Below, in pieces: positions 17,053 through 25,332 of a DNA stretch of 64,000 nt. The notes below the pieces were generated by a model. It was given only the letters and a program-made list of their open reading frames with translations. It searched no databases and had not been told where the DNA came from. The DNA comes from Pseudophaeobacter arcticus DSM 23566 (GTDB taxonomy: Bacteria > Pseudomonadota > Alphaproteobacteria > Rhodobacterales > Rhodobacteraceae). Each line of letters begins with the position of its first letter. Position 1 is the first letter of the stretch. The stretch spans positions 407,934 to 471,933 of the forward strand of contig NZ_KI421507.1 of NCBI RefSeq assembly GCF_000473205.1. The letters are read 5' to 3'. The position numbers and the translations under genes are program-made.

Positions 17053-17331
17053 CTACACCTTCCAGAAAGTGAAGATGCCCCAGAGAATGGAAAGCCCCAG
17101 CGGGTACCAGAGCGGCATGCCGAACAATCCAAGCCAGGCGAGGAAGATGTAGCTGGTGCCCAGAAGGGTGATGAACAAACGGTCCCCGCGTGTGGTGGAG
17201 AGCCCCAACACACCTTTGCGCAGGTCGCCGCCGGGGCTGCGAATTTCCAGCAGGACAAGCACGCCAATGGCAGAGAAAATACCGATAAAGACCAGAGCGG
17301 TGGGCCAGGTCCAGGCCATCCATGACAACAT
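17053..17331 (-). CDS. DUF2160 small membrane protein of the ABC operon
   Basis: 92 residues from ATG 17331, preceded by GGGAGGG. It begins MLSWMAWTWPTALVFIGIFS and has two to three membrane helices (about 8-28, 50-71 and 74-91). The fold is the DUF2160 family, found almost only inside glycerol/sugar-alcohol ABC operons; its function is not known, possibly an accessory to the permeases. Start and stop overlap with the upstream permease by one base (TAATG), so translation is coupled. Confidence 0.85.
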   Translation of the reverse strand: MLSWMAWTWPTALVFIGIFSAIGVLVLLEIRSPGGDLRKGVLGLSTTRGDRLFITLLGTSYIFLAWLGLFGMPLWYPLGLSILWGIFTFWKV

Positions 17332-18128
17332 TATACCCTCCCCATCGCAAAACCTTTTGCGATATAGTTGCGGACGAACCAGATCACGATGGCGCCCGGA
17401 ATGATTGTCAATGTGCCCGCGGCCGCCAGGAGGCCCAGCTCGTAGCCGGCACTGGAGGCGGTTTTGGTCATGGTGGCGGCGATGGGTTTCGCGGCCACTG
17501 CCGTCAGGGTCTTGGCCAAGAGCAGCTCTACCCAGGAGAACATGAAGCAGAAGAAGGCGGCAACGCCAACGCCTGCCTTGATCGAGGGGATAAAGATGGT
17601 GGCAAAGAAACGCGGGAAGGAATAGCCGTCCACATAGGCGGTCTCGTCCAGCTCCTTGGGGATGCCGCCCATGAAGCCCTCCAAGATCCAGACAGCCAGC
17701 GGGATGTTGAACAGGCAATGGGCCAGGGCCACTGCGAGGTGGGTGTCAAAGATCCCCACCGCGGAGTAGAGCTGAAAGAAGGGCAGCGCAAAGACCGCAG
17801 CCGGCGCCATCCGGTTGGTCAGCAACCAGAAGAACAGCTGCTTGTCGCCAAGAAAGCGGTAGCGCGAAAACGCATAGGCGGCCGGCAGCGCCACGGCGAC
17901 CGAGATCACCGTGTTGATGCTGACGTAGAGGATCGAGTTGATATAGCCCCAGTACCAGGTCGGATCGGTAAAGATGGTGACGTAGTTTTCCAGCGTGAAG
18001 GTCTGCGGGAACAGCGAGAAGCCCGAGAGGATTTCATTGGTGGTCTTAAAGCTCATCGCGACGAGCCAGTAGATTGGCAGCATCAGGAAGAGAATATAGA
18101 CAATGGGGATGATGGATCGTTTTTGCAT
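17331..18128 (-). CDS. glpQ: ABC transporter permease (MalG-type), glycerol/sugar alcohol
   Basis: 265 residues with about six membrane helices. The EAA loop that docks the ATPase is GIPKELDETAYVDGYSFPRF. The N-terminus SIIPIVYILFLMLPIYWLVA is the typical first helix of MalG-like permeases. It is the fifth gene of the operon that starts with the binding protein at 23104. The symbol rests on gene order matching the rhizobial glycerol transporter GlpSTPQV, not on a substrate test. Confidence 0.75.
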   Translation of the reverse strand: MQKRSIIPIVYILFLMLPIYWLVAMSFKTTNEILSGFSLFPQTFTLENYVTIFTDPTWYWGYINSILYVSINTVISVAVALPAAYAFSRYRFLGDKQLFFWLLTNRMAPAAVFALPFFQLYSAVGIFDTHLAVALAHCLFNIPLAVWILEGFMGGIPKELDETAYVDGYSFPRFFATIFIPSIKAGVGVAAFFCFMFSWVELLLAKTLTAVAAKPIAATMTKTASSAGYELGLLAAAGTLTIIPGAIVIWFVRNYIAKGFAMGRV

Positions 18129-18142
18129 CTCTCAAACCCTCC

Positions 18143-19006
18143 TTAGTTCAGGTCGTCTTTGGTCATCAGCGTGTAAAACAGCCAGGAGACCAGAAGCGTG
18201 ATTGCGAAATAGATGAGCGACATGGCAGCAGCCGGGCCAAGGTCAAACTGACCCAGGGCGATTTTCACCAGATCAATCGACAGAAGCGTGGTGGAGTTGC
18301 CGGGACCACCGCCGGTGAGCACAAATGGCTCGGTGTAGATGTTGAAACTGTCCATAAAGCGCAACAGGATGGCGATGGTGAGGACGGTTTTCATCTTGGG
18401 CAGCTGGATGAACCGGAACACGGCCCAGTTGGAGGCGCCGTCGATCTTGGCCGCCTGGTAATAGGCATCCGGGATCGACACCAGGCCAGCATAGGCCAAG
18501 AGCACCACCAATGATGTCCAGTGCCAGACATCCATGGTGACGATGGTCACCCAGGCCGCCAGCGGGTTCTGGGTCATGTCATAGGAGACGCCCAGCACAT
18601 GGTTGAGGAAATAGCCCAAGAGGCCAATGTCGGGCAGGGTAAAGATGTTCCACATTGCGCCAACCACGTTCCAGGGGATCAGCATCGGCAGCGCCATGGT
18701 GACCAGACAGACCGGCACCCAGAAGCCTTTGCGCGGCATCGCCAGGGCGATGATAATGCCCAGCGGCACCTCGATGATCAGGATCAGGAAGGTAAACAGG
18801 AACTGTCGCCCCAGAGCGGCGTGAAAGCGATCAGAGCGTAGGATTTGTTCGAACCAATCCAGGCCCTGCCAGAAAAACACATTGTCGCCAAAGGTTTCCT
18901 GCACCGAGTAATTCACCACGGTCATCATCGGGATCAGCGCGTTAAAGGCCACCAGCACCAGCACGGGCAGCACAAAGAACCAGGCTTTTTGGTTTTCGGT
19001 TTTCAT
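18143..19006 (-). CDS. glpP: ABC transporter permease (MalF-type), glycerol/sugar alcohol
   Basis: 287 residues with about six membrane helices. EAA-type loop: SIPDAYYQAAKIDGASNWAV. It overlaps the upstream ATPase gene by 4 bases (19003-19006) and lies 14 bases before its partner permease, so it is inside the operon. The two permeases form the membrane channel. Substrate assigned only by synteny with known glycerol ABC systems. Confidence 0.75.
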   Translation of the reverse strand: MKTENQKAWFFVLPVLVLVAFNALIPMMTVVNYSVQETFGDNVFFWQGLDWFEQILRSDRFHAALGRQFLFTFLILIIEVPLGIIIALAMPRKGFWVPVCLVTMALPMLIPWNVVGAMWNIFTLPDIGLLGYFLNHVLGVSYDMTQNPLAAWVTIVTMDVWHWTSLVVLLAYAGLVSIPDAYYQAAKIDGASNWAVFRFIQLPKMKTVLTIAILLRFMDSFNIYTEPFVLTGGGPGNSTTLLSIDLVKIALGQFDLGPAAAMSLIYFAITLLVSWLFYTLMTKDDLN

Positions 19007-20106
19007 TGTGCCGCCTCCGCTGCGGTGTCGGGCGTGTCGGGGGAGCTGGCCAGCCAGCCATCCACATAAAGCCGGGTTTGGTCCCGGCGAAAATCAAGAT
19101 GCACCGGGGTGCCTGTTGCAGGGCCCGCGCCCTCGATCACAGCGTTGATGCGTGTGCCACTGGCCTGGCATTCCACCACCGTGTGGCGTCCCACATCGGA
19201 CACTTTGGTCACCGTTGCGGGCAGGCCGGTGTCAGCCAGCGAGACAAATTCCGGGCGGATGCCCACTTCGGTTTTGCCCTGGGGCTTGCCATGGATTGGC
19301 CCTTCCAGCGCAATGGTCTGGTCTGCAAAACGGGCCGCGCCGGCCTGTAGGGTGCAGGGCAGGATATTCATCCCCGGCGAGCCGATGAAATGGCCGACAA
19401 ATGTATGGGCGGGGCGATCAAACAGCTCGACCGGGGTGCCGATCTGCACCACTTCACCATCCTGCATCACCACCACCTGATCGGCAAAGGTCAGCGCCTC
19501 AGTCTGGTCGTGGGTGACGTAGATCATCGTGGCCTTGACCCTCTGGTGCAGTTCTTTCAGTTTTGAGCGCAGCTTCCACTTCAGATGTGGGTCGATCACT
19601 GTCAGGGGTTCGTCAAACATCACCACATTGACGTCTTCGCGCACCAGCCCCCGCCCCATGGAGATCTTTTGCTTGTTGTCGGGGCTGAGGTTCGCCGCGC
19701 GGGTCTGGAGCATGTCGGTGACCTCCAGCATTTCGGCAATTGCCATCACGCGGGTTTTTACCGTCGCTTCATCGCGGCCGCGATTGCGCAGCGGGAAGGC
19801 AAGATTGTCGTAGACCGTCATGGTGTCGTAGATCACCGGGAACTGAAACACCTGGGCAATGTTGCGCTGATCCGGCGGCAGGGCGGTAACGTCCTGACCG
19901 TCAAACAGGATCTGGCCCTCCGAGGGCACCAGCAGCCCCGAAATGATGTTGAGCAGGGTGGATTTGCCACAGCCCGAGGGGCCAAGCAGCGCATAGGCGC
20001 CGCCGTCGCTCCAGTCCAGATCAATCTCTTTCAGCGCATAGTCTGACGGGGATTGGGGGGCGGGCATATAGCTGTGTCGCAGCTTTGAGAGTGTAATTTT
20101 TGCCAT
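19003..20106 (-). CDS. glpT: ABC ATPase with degenerate signature motif, glycerol-type
   Basis: 367 residues; start at 20106 chosen for MAKITLSKL with CAGGAAA upstream. Walker A GPSGCGKST and Walker B VVMFDEPL are intact and the His of the H-loop is in YVTHDQTEA. The ABC signature, normally LSGGQ, reads LSPDNKQKISMGRGL. The C-terminal 120 residues form an OB-type regulatory domain. Together with the canonical ATPase next door it should make an asymmetric heterodimer with one weak site, as expected for the GlpS/GlpT pair of glycerol transporters. Confidence 0.78.
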   Translation of the reverse strand: MAKITLSKLRHSYMPAPQSPSDYALKEIDLDWSDGGAYALLGPSGCGKSTLLNIISGLLVPSEGQILFDGQDVTALPPDQRNIAQVFQFPVIYDTMTVYDNLAFPLRNRGRDEATVKTRVMAIAEMLEVTDMLQTRAANLSPDNKQKISMGRGLVREDVNVVMFDEPLTVIDPHLKWKLRSKLKELHQRVKATMIYVTHDQTEALTFADQVVVMQDGEVVQIGTPVELFDRPAHTFVGHFIGSPGMNILPCTLQAGAARFADQTIALEGPIHGKPQGKTEVGIRPEFVSLADTGLPATVTKVSDVGRHTVVECQASGTRINAVIEGAGPATGTPVHLDFRRDQTRLYVDGWLASSPDTPDTAAEAAQ

Positions 20107-20117
20107 TTTCCTGAGCC

Positions 20118-21209
20118 TCAGGCTGCGCGGGAGCCATCGGGTGCAAAGAAGTAGCACGCCGAAGGGTCCATATAGAAATCATGCATTTCGCCAATCTTGT
20201 AGGGGTGAACTCCCGCCGAGAGGGATACCCAGTTGGCCTGGGCTTCGCCGCCTGCGGTGCCGCCAAGGCCAAGATCGAAATGCGCAGAACTTTCCGAGCC
20301 TGACAGCTCGGTCACCAGTACCCGGCCATCAAGGCGCACAGAGGCCTTTTTGCTGGCGCTGGGCAGGACGTGATAGGGACGGATGGCGATGGAATAGCTG
20401 CCATCGCGCAGACCTGCAGCAGGGCCGTCCAGTTGCCACTGCACATCGGCGCCCAAACGGGCGGTGGTGCCTTCTTTGGTCACCGTTGCGGTATTGATCG
20501 GCGGGTCCGAAAACACCCGCGCCGCATCCAGATTGCCGGGGTCGCGGTAGATTTCGGCCGTAGGGCCAAACTGGGTGACGCGCCCATCGCGCATCAGGGC
20601 GGTTTTACCGCCCAACAGCAGCGCCTCTTCGGGTTCCGATGTGGCATAGACCACCACGGCACCGCGCCCGGCAAACAGCTCGGGCAGCTGGTCGCGCAGC
20701 TCTTCGCGCAGTTTGTAGTCGAGGTTGGCCAGCGGCTCATCCAGGAACACCGCGCGGCTTTCCTTGGCGATGGCGCGGGCCAGGGCACAGCGCTGTTGCT
20801 GGCCACCGGACAATTCGTGCGGGCGGCGGTGCAGCATTGGTTCCAGCTGCAGGATTTTGGCCGCTTCGGCGACGCGATCTTCGATCTCGGATTTTGCCAT
20901 TCCGACCACTTTCAGCGGCGAGGCGATGTTTTCGTAGACCGTCATATGGGGGTAGTTGATGAAAAACTGGTGCACCAGACTGATGTTGCGCTTCTGGGTG
21001 CTGAGCCGCGAGACATCCTCGCCCTCCATAAGCACCTGACCGCTGGCCATCGGGTCCAGCCCGGCCATCAGTTTGATCAGCGAGGTCTTGCCCGACCCGG
21101 TGGCGCCCAACAGGACGTTAAAGTGACCAGGTTCCAGCAGCAGGGAGGTGTCCTTGATATGCTCGATCGCGCCAACGCGCTTGGTCACGTTTCTTAGTTC
21201 AAGTGCCAT
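20118..21209 (-). CDS. glpS: ABC ATPase, canonical, glycerol-type
   Basis: 363 residues. Walker A is GATGSGKTS, signature LSGGQQQRCALARAIAK and Walker B AVFLDEPLANLD, all consensus. One oddity: the H-loop histidine position reads YATSEPEEA, Ser instead of His. The C-terminal part is an OB-type domain. Adjacent to the ATPase that has the opposite pattern, degenerate signature but H-loop His. The pair probably works as a heterodimer. Follows the binding-protein gene after a 161-bp gap that holds a strong hairpin. Confidence 0.78.
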   Translation of the reverse strand: MALELRNVTKRVGAIEHIKDTSLLLEPGHFNVLLGATGSGKTSLIKLMAGLDPMASGQVLMEGEDVSRLSTQKRNISLVHQFFINYPHMTVYENIASPLKVVGMAKSEIEDRVAEAAKILQLEPMLHRRPHELSGGQQQRCALARAIAKESRAVFLDEPLANLDYKLREELRDQLPELFAGRGAVVVYATSEPEEALLLGGKTALMRDGRVTQFGPTAEIYRDPGNLDAARVFSDPPINTATVTKEGTTARLGADVQWQLDGPAAGLRDGSYSIAIRPYHVLPSASKKASVRLDGRVLVTELSGSESSAHFDLGLGGTAGGEAQANWVSLSAGVHPYKIGEMHDFYMDPSACYFFAPDGSRAA

Positions 21210-21326
21210 CGTTATTTAACTTTCCGGCAACCGGCCATGCAGCAAAAGCTGACTGGGGCCGTGTCTGTATTTTGCGGGGGAAAAAGAGCCCCAAAGCATT
21301 GCAAAACAACGCTCCGGGGCAAAGTG

Positions 21327-21357
21327 TCGGGCCAGAGACCGAAGGGGTCAGGCCCGA
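21327..21357 (-). terminator. Intercistronic hairpin after the binding-protein gene
   Basis: TCGGGCC and GGCCCGA are 17 bases apart, right after the binding-protein stop. GCCCC/GGGGC at about 21290-21320 may form a second stem. Such hairpins after binding-protein genes usually keep that mRNA part stable and lower expression of the downstream genes. Confidence 0.55.
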
Positions 21358-21370
21358 CGGGGAGGAGCGG

Positions 21371-23104
21371 TTACTGCGAGGCCCAGCGGGCAACCAGTTC
21401 GTCGTAGTTGACGGTCTGGCCTGCAGGTTTTTCGTTCTCCAGTGGTGGCTTGGCGCCGCCATTGGCATACCACCACTCAGCGTCTTTTTCCTCGTTCAGA
21501 CGTGGGCCGCAGCCGCCGTAGATCTCAGCCTGCTCGTCTGCACGCTGCATCCGGGCCATGGTGATATCCATTTCTTCGGCCAGACGGTTCATCGCTTCCT
21601 GCGGGGTAAAGGCCCCCGAGTTCACGTCGCCAATCTGCTGCCACCAGATCTGGGCCAGCTTTGGATAGTCGGGCACGTTCACGCCGGTTGGCGACCAGGC
21701 CACACGATCCGGTGAGCGGTAGAATTCTACCAGACCGCCCAGGTTTTCAGCCCGCTCCGAGAAGCTCTCGTGGTTGACCGAGCTGTCACGAATGAAGGTC
21801 AGACCCACGTGGGACTTCTTCACGTCGACTGTTTTGGACACAACAAACTGAGCATAAAGCCAGGCTGCCTGCGACCGCTCCAGCGGCGTCGACTTGAGGA
21901 AGGTCCAGGAACCAACATCCTGATAGCCAACCTTCTGGCCGTCTTCCCAGTAGGGGCCATGTGGGCTTGGCGCCATCCGCCACAGCGGCTTGCCTGCTTC
22001 GTCCACGGTGTTGTTGCCTTCGGACTGCGGCTTTACCATGTCGGCGGTAAAGGCGGTGTACCAAAAGATCTGCTGGGCAACATTGCCCTGCGCAAGCGCG
22101 GGCAGCGACTGGTAGAAGTCATAAGACGCGGCACCGGGAGGCGCATATTTGCGCAGCCATTCGTCCCATTTGCGGATCGCATAGACCGCAGCTGGACCGT
22201 TTGCAGCCCCACCCCGGGTGACGCTTGCGCCCGCAGGGTTACAAGAGCCGGCTTCCATACGGATGCCCCACTCGTCGATTGGCACGCCGTTTGGCTCACC
22301 CTTGGAGCCGGCACCGGCCATCGACAGCCAGGCATCGGTCATCCGCCAGCCCAGGTCAGGCGCGCGTTTGCCGTAATCCATGTGGCCGTAGATCGCTGTG
22401 CCGTCGATTTCCTTTACGTCTTCGCTAAAGAATTCGGCGATGTCCTCATAGGCAGACCAGTTGACCGGAACACCCAGATCATAGCCGTATTTTGCCTTGA
22501 AGGCCTCTTGCAGATCGGCGCGGTCAAACCAGTCTTTGCGGAACCAGTAGAGGTTGGCAAACTGCTGGTCGGGCAGCTGATACAGATCCCCATCGGGACC
22601 GGTGGTGAACTGGGTGCCCATAAAGTCATCCAGATCCAGGCCGGGGTTGGTCACCGACTTGAAATCACCCGCCATCATATCCGTCAGGTTATGGGCCAGC
22701 TGCAGCCGCGAGTGGGTGCCGATCAGATCCGAGTCATTGACATAGGCATCATATAGATTGCGCTGTGTCTGCATCTGGGTCTGAACCGCCTGTACCACTT
22801 CGCCTTCGCCGAGGATCTGGTGATTAACCTTGATCCCGGTGATTTCTTCAAAGGCTTTGGTCAGAACTTCCGACTCGTAAGAATGCGTCGGGATGCCCTC
22901 GGAGAGCACGTTGATCTCCATACCTTTGAAGGGCTCCGCGGCGGTGATAAACCACTGCATCTCGCTCATCTGTTCATCTTTGGTCAGGACCGAGGGCTGA
23001 AACTCCTCATCGATCCATTTAAGTGCGGCTGCTTCATCGGCATAAACCGCCTGTCCCGCAGCCACGGCGCATACCGCTGCTGCGGACAAAAGATACCTGC
23101 GCAT
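21371..23104 (-). CDS. glpV: Large ABC substrate-binding protein, glycerol/sugar alcohol
   Basis: 577 residues from ATG 23104, chosen because GGAGG precedes it and a signal peptide follows (MRRYLLSAAAVCAVAAGQAV, cut near YADE). It is far longer than usual sugar-binding proteins (about 420), as is typical of the GlpV group. Periplasmic, family 1 type: NVLSEGIPTHSYESEVLTKA at the start of the mature lobe. First gene of the operon, which gives it the highest expression. A palindrome at 23191 marks its promoter. Glycerol is the best guess; other polyols are possible. Confidence 0.78.
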   Translation of the reverse strand: MRRYLLSAAAVCAVAAGQAVYADEAAALKWIDEEFQPSVLTKDEQMSEMQWFITAAEPFKGMEINVLSEGIPTHSYESEVLTKAFEEITGIKVNHQILGEGEVVQAVQTQMQTQRNLYDAYVNDSDLIGTHSRLQLAHNLTDMMAGDFKSVTNPGLDLDDFMGTQFTTGPDGDLYQLPDQQFANLYWFRKDWFDRADLQEAFKAKYGYDLGVPVNWSAYEDIAEFFSEDVKEIDGTAIYGHMDYGKRAPDLGWRMTDAWLSMAGAGSKGEPNGVPIDEWGIRMEAGSCNPAGASVTRGGAANGPAAVYAIRKWDEWLRKYAPPGAASYDFYQSLPALAQGNVAQQIFWYTAFTADMVKPQSEGNNTVDEAGKPLWRMAPSPHGPYWEDGQKVGYQDVGSWTFLKSTPLERSQAAWLYAQFVVSKTVDVKKSHVGLTFIRDSSVNHESFSERAENLGGLVEFYRSPDRVAWSPTGVNVPDYPKLAQIWWQQIGDVNSGAFTPQEAMNRLAEEMDITMARMQRADEQAEIYGGCGPRLNEEKDAEWWYANGGAKPPLENEKPAGQTVNYDELVARWASQ

Positions 23105-23190
23105 CTTTTTCCTCCCTAAAAGTCTGTAAGGCCAGCTACGCTCTCTCGCATCTGACTGGTAATTAGCTTTCATATAGGCGTCATAGTTGT

Positions 23191-23210
23191 CAAACTAAAA
23201 ATTTAGTTTG
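23191..23210. promoter_or_regulatory. Candidate operator upstream of the ABC operon
   Basis: CAAACTAAA, AA spacer, TTTAGTTTG: a perfect 9-bp dyad, 87 bases upstream of the binding-protein ATG in an AT-rich stretch. Its size and symmetry suit a LacI-, DeoR- or ROK-type repressor. No regulator gene for it lies in the window. Confidence 0.6.
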
Positions 23211-23403
23211 TATGTAACCTTATGAAATACAATTACTTTTAAAGGTGATTTTTTGGGACCTCAGATCAGTGGGGATGGCTTTTTAGGGGGCGGAGCTTGC
23301 TGCGAGTCATTGCCGCAATGCGGCAATTCGACCTCAAGGCCTGACCGGGCATATTGGCAAAATAGCCATCGCCCAAAGGGGCAAACCGGGGTATGAGAGC
23401 CTG

Positions 23404-24531
23404 ATGAGCGATATAGACACATTCGAGATCTTTTTGACCGCAGCCCCCGGGCTGGAAGCAGCCCTGCTGACCGAGGTCCGCGAGGCTGGCTTTGCCGCTG
23501 CCAAATCCGTGCCCGGTGGCGTCACCGTGCAGGGGGACTGGCGCGAGGTCTGGCGCGCCAACCTGTGCCTGCGGGGCGCCGCCCGCGTGCTGGCCCGCAT
23601 TGGTGAGTTTCGCGCCTTTCATCTGGCGCAGCTGGACAAACGCGCGCGCAAATTCCCCTGGGGCGAAGTGCTGCGCAAGGACGTGCCGGTCAAGGTGGAG
23701 GTCACCACCAACAAGAAGTCCAAGATCTACCATGCCGGCGCCGCCGCGCAGCGGGTGGAAAAGGCGCTGGTCGAAAGCTTTGGCGCCACCCTGTCAAAGG
23801 AGGCGGCGCTGACGCTGAAGCTGCGGATCGACGACAATATGTGCCAGTTCAGTGTCGATACCTCAGGCGAGGGCCTGCACAAACGCGGCCATAAATCCGC
23901 CGTTGGCAAGGCGCCGATGCGGGAAAATCTGGCGGCGCTGTTTCTGCGGGACTGTGGCTTTGACGGGCATGAACCGGTGGTGGACCCCATGTGCGGCTCT
24001 GGCACCTTTGTCATTGAGGCGGCAGAGATCGCTCTGGGCCTGGTGCCGGGGCGCAGCCGCAGCTTTGCCTTTGAACAGATGGCCAGCTTTGACGCCGATG
24101 CCTATGCGGCGCTGAAAGCAGAGCTGACACCGCAGGAGGTGGATATCTCGGCGCTGCATTTCTATGGCTCTGACCGCAACGCCGGGGCGGTTGAGATGGC
24201 AACAGCCAATGCCGCGCGCGCCGGAGTGACCGCCATCACGCAGTTCAGCCATCACGCGGTCAGCGATCTGATGCCGCCCGAGGGCCCTGCGGGACTGGTG
24301 ATTGTCAACCCGCCCTATGGCGCGCGGATCGGCAACAAGAAACTGCTCTTTGCCCTCTATGGCGCGCTGGGCAAAACCCTGATGGAGCGTTTTTCCGGCT
24401 GGCGGGTTGGCATTGTCACCAGCGAGACCGGGCTGGCCAAGGCCACGGGGTTGCCGTTGCTGCCCCTGGGGGCGCCGGTGGCCCATGGGGGGCTGAAAAT
24501 CCGCCTGTTCAAAACCGATCCACTGCGCTGA
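23404..24531 (+). CDS. RlmL-like 23S rRNA/THUMP methyltransferase
   Basis: 375 residues. An N-terminal THUMP-type RNA-binding region (about 1-160) precedes a Rossmann methyltransferase. SAM-binding motif DPMCGSGTF starts at residue 194, and the N6/N2-methyltransferase motif NPPYG at 302-306. The arrangement is that of the RlmL N-terminal half/YpsC, which methylates guanine N2 in 23S rRNA. The RlmK half of the E. coli fusion is absent, as in most alphaproteobacteria. Monocistronic. Confidence 0.87.
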   Translation: MSDIDTFEIFLTAAPGLEAALLTEVREAGFAAAKSVPGGVTVQGDWREVWRANLCLRGAARVLARIGEFRAFHLAQLDKRARKFPWGEVLRKDVPVKVEVTTNKKSKIYHAGAAAQRVEKALVESFGATLSKEAALTLKLRIDDNMCQFSVDTSGEGLHKRGHKSAVGKAPMRENLAALFLRDCGFDGHEPVVDPMCGSGTFVIEAAEIALGLVPGRSRSFAFEQMASFDADAYAALKAELTPQEVDISALHFYGSDRNAGAVEMATANAARAGVTAITQFSHHAVSDLMPPEGPAGLVIVNPPYGARIGNKKLLFALYGALGKTLMERFSGWRVGIVTSETGLAKATGLPLLPLGAPVAHGGLKIRLFKTDPLR

Positions 24532-24658
24532 CCGGGCGCTTTTCCTGAAGGAACGCAACGGCTTTTGAAACTGTGACGTGGGGATTTTCTTTACCCTCGG
24601 CGCCGGGGCAGAGATGTTGGCGGCAGGCATGCCGACAGCTATGACGCCGGGCATCAGT

Positions 24659-24682
24659 CCAGAGAGCAGGCCAGAGAGCAGG
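24659..24682. repeat. 12-bp tandem duplication
   Basis: CCAGAGAGCAGG occurs twice in direct succession, 26 bases upstream of the thioesterase ATG. Confidence 0.85.
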
Positions 24683-24707
24683 CCGCGCAACAGGGGGCAG
24701 GACAGCA

Positions 24708-25217
24708 ATGACAACACAACCCACGCAGGGGCATGATGGTCCTTATCCAACGCCAATCATGGTGACAGGACGATCCGTGCTGCCAGAGTGGATCGACTAT
24801 AATGGCCATATGAACGTCGCCTATTATGGTCTGGCCTTTGATAATGCGATTGATCAGATGTTTGATGACCACATAGGCAATGGCGAGGCCTATGTGCGGG
24901 CTGCGGCTCAGGGCATGTTTGTGTTGCAGTCGAATATGCAATTCCTGCAGGAGCTGCGGCTGGGGCAGATCTTTGCGGTCAGTTTTCAGCTCATTGATCA
25001 CGATAGCAAGCGGCTGCATTTTTGGTCAGAAATTCTGTTGGACGGACAGGTCTGCGCCACTCAGGAAGTGCTGGCGATGCATGTTGATCTGACGACGAAA
25101 CGCGCGGCTGTATTTCCCGATTGGTTGCAGGCACGTTTGGCGCAGTTGCAGGCGGATCACGCGGCGCTTGCACGTCCCCAGCGGCTGGGGGCCAAGCTCG
25201 GCATTCGCCGGGGCTGA
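24708..25217 (+). CDS. Hot-dog fold thioesterase family protein
   Basis: 169 residues. VLPEWIDYNGHMNVAYYGLA near residue 24 is the active-site region of 4HBT/FadM-like thioesterases (D..GHMN). The group includes thioesterases linked to carnitine/betainyl-CoA metabolism. The C-terminus is Arg/Gln-rich and probably flexible. It hydrolyses an acyl-CoA, but which one cannot be told. No operon partner. Confidence 0.82.
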   Translation: MTTQPTQGHDGPYPTPIMVTGRSVLPEWIDYNGHMNVAYYGLAFDNAIDQMFDDHIGNGEAYVRAAAQGMFVLQSNMQFLQELRLGQIFAVSFQLIDHDSKRLHFWSEILLDGQVCATQEVLAMHVDLTTKRAAVFPDWLQARLAQLQADHAALARPQRLGAKLGIRRG

Positions 25218-25279
25218 ATCGCACGCGCCGGGCACGCTTTGGGCGTTGTCTTCAAGTCCGTTTGATACAGGACAATAGC

Positions 25280-25307
25280 AAAGGGGGCGCAGTGATGCGC
25301 CCCCTTT
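25280..25307. terminator. Bidirectional terminator hairpin
   Basis: AAAGGGGGCGCA, GTGA loop, TGCGCCCCCTTT: a perfect 12-bp stem between convergent genes (thioesterase and Gly-rich protein). The A3 and T3 ends extend pairing but there is only a short T run on each side. Confidence 0.8.
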
Positions 25308-25332
25308 GGTTGTGATGTGATACTGTCAGGCG

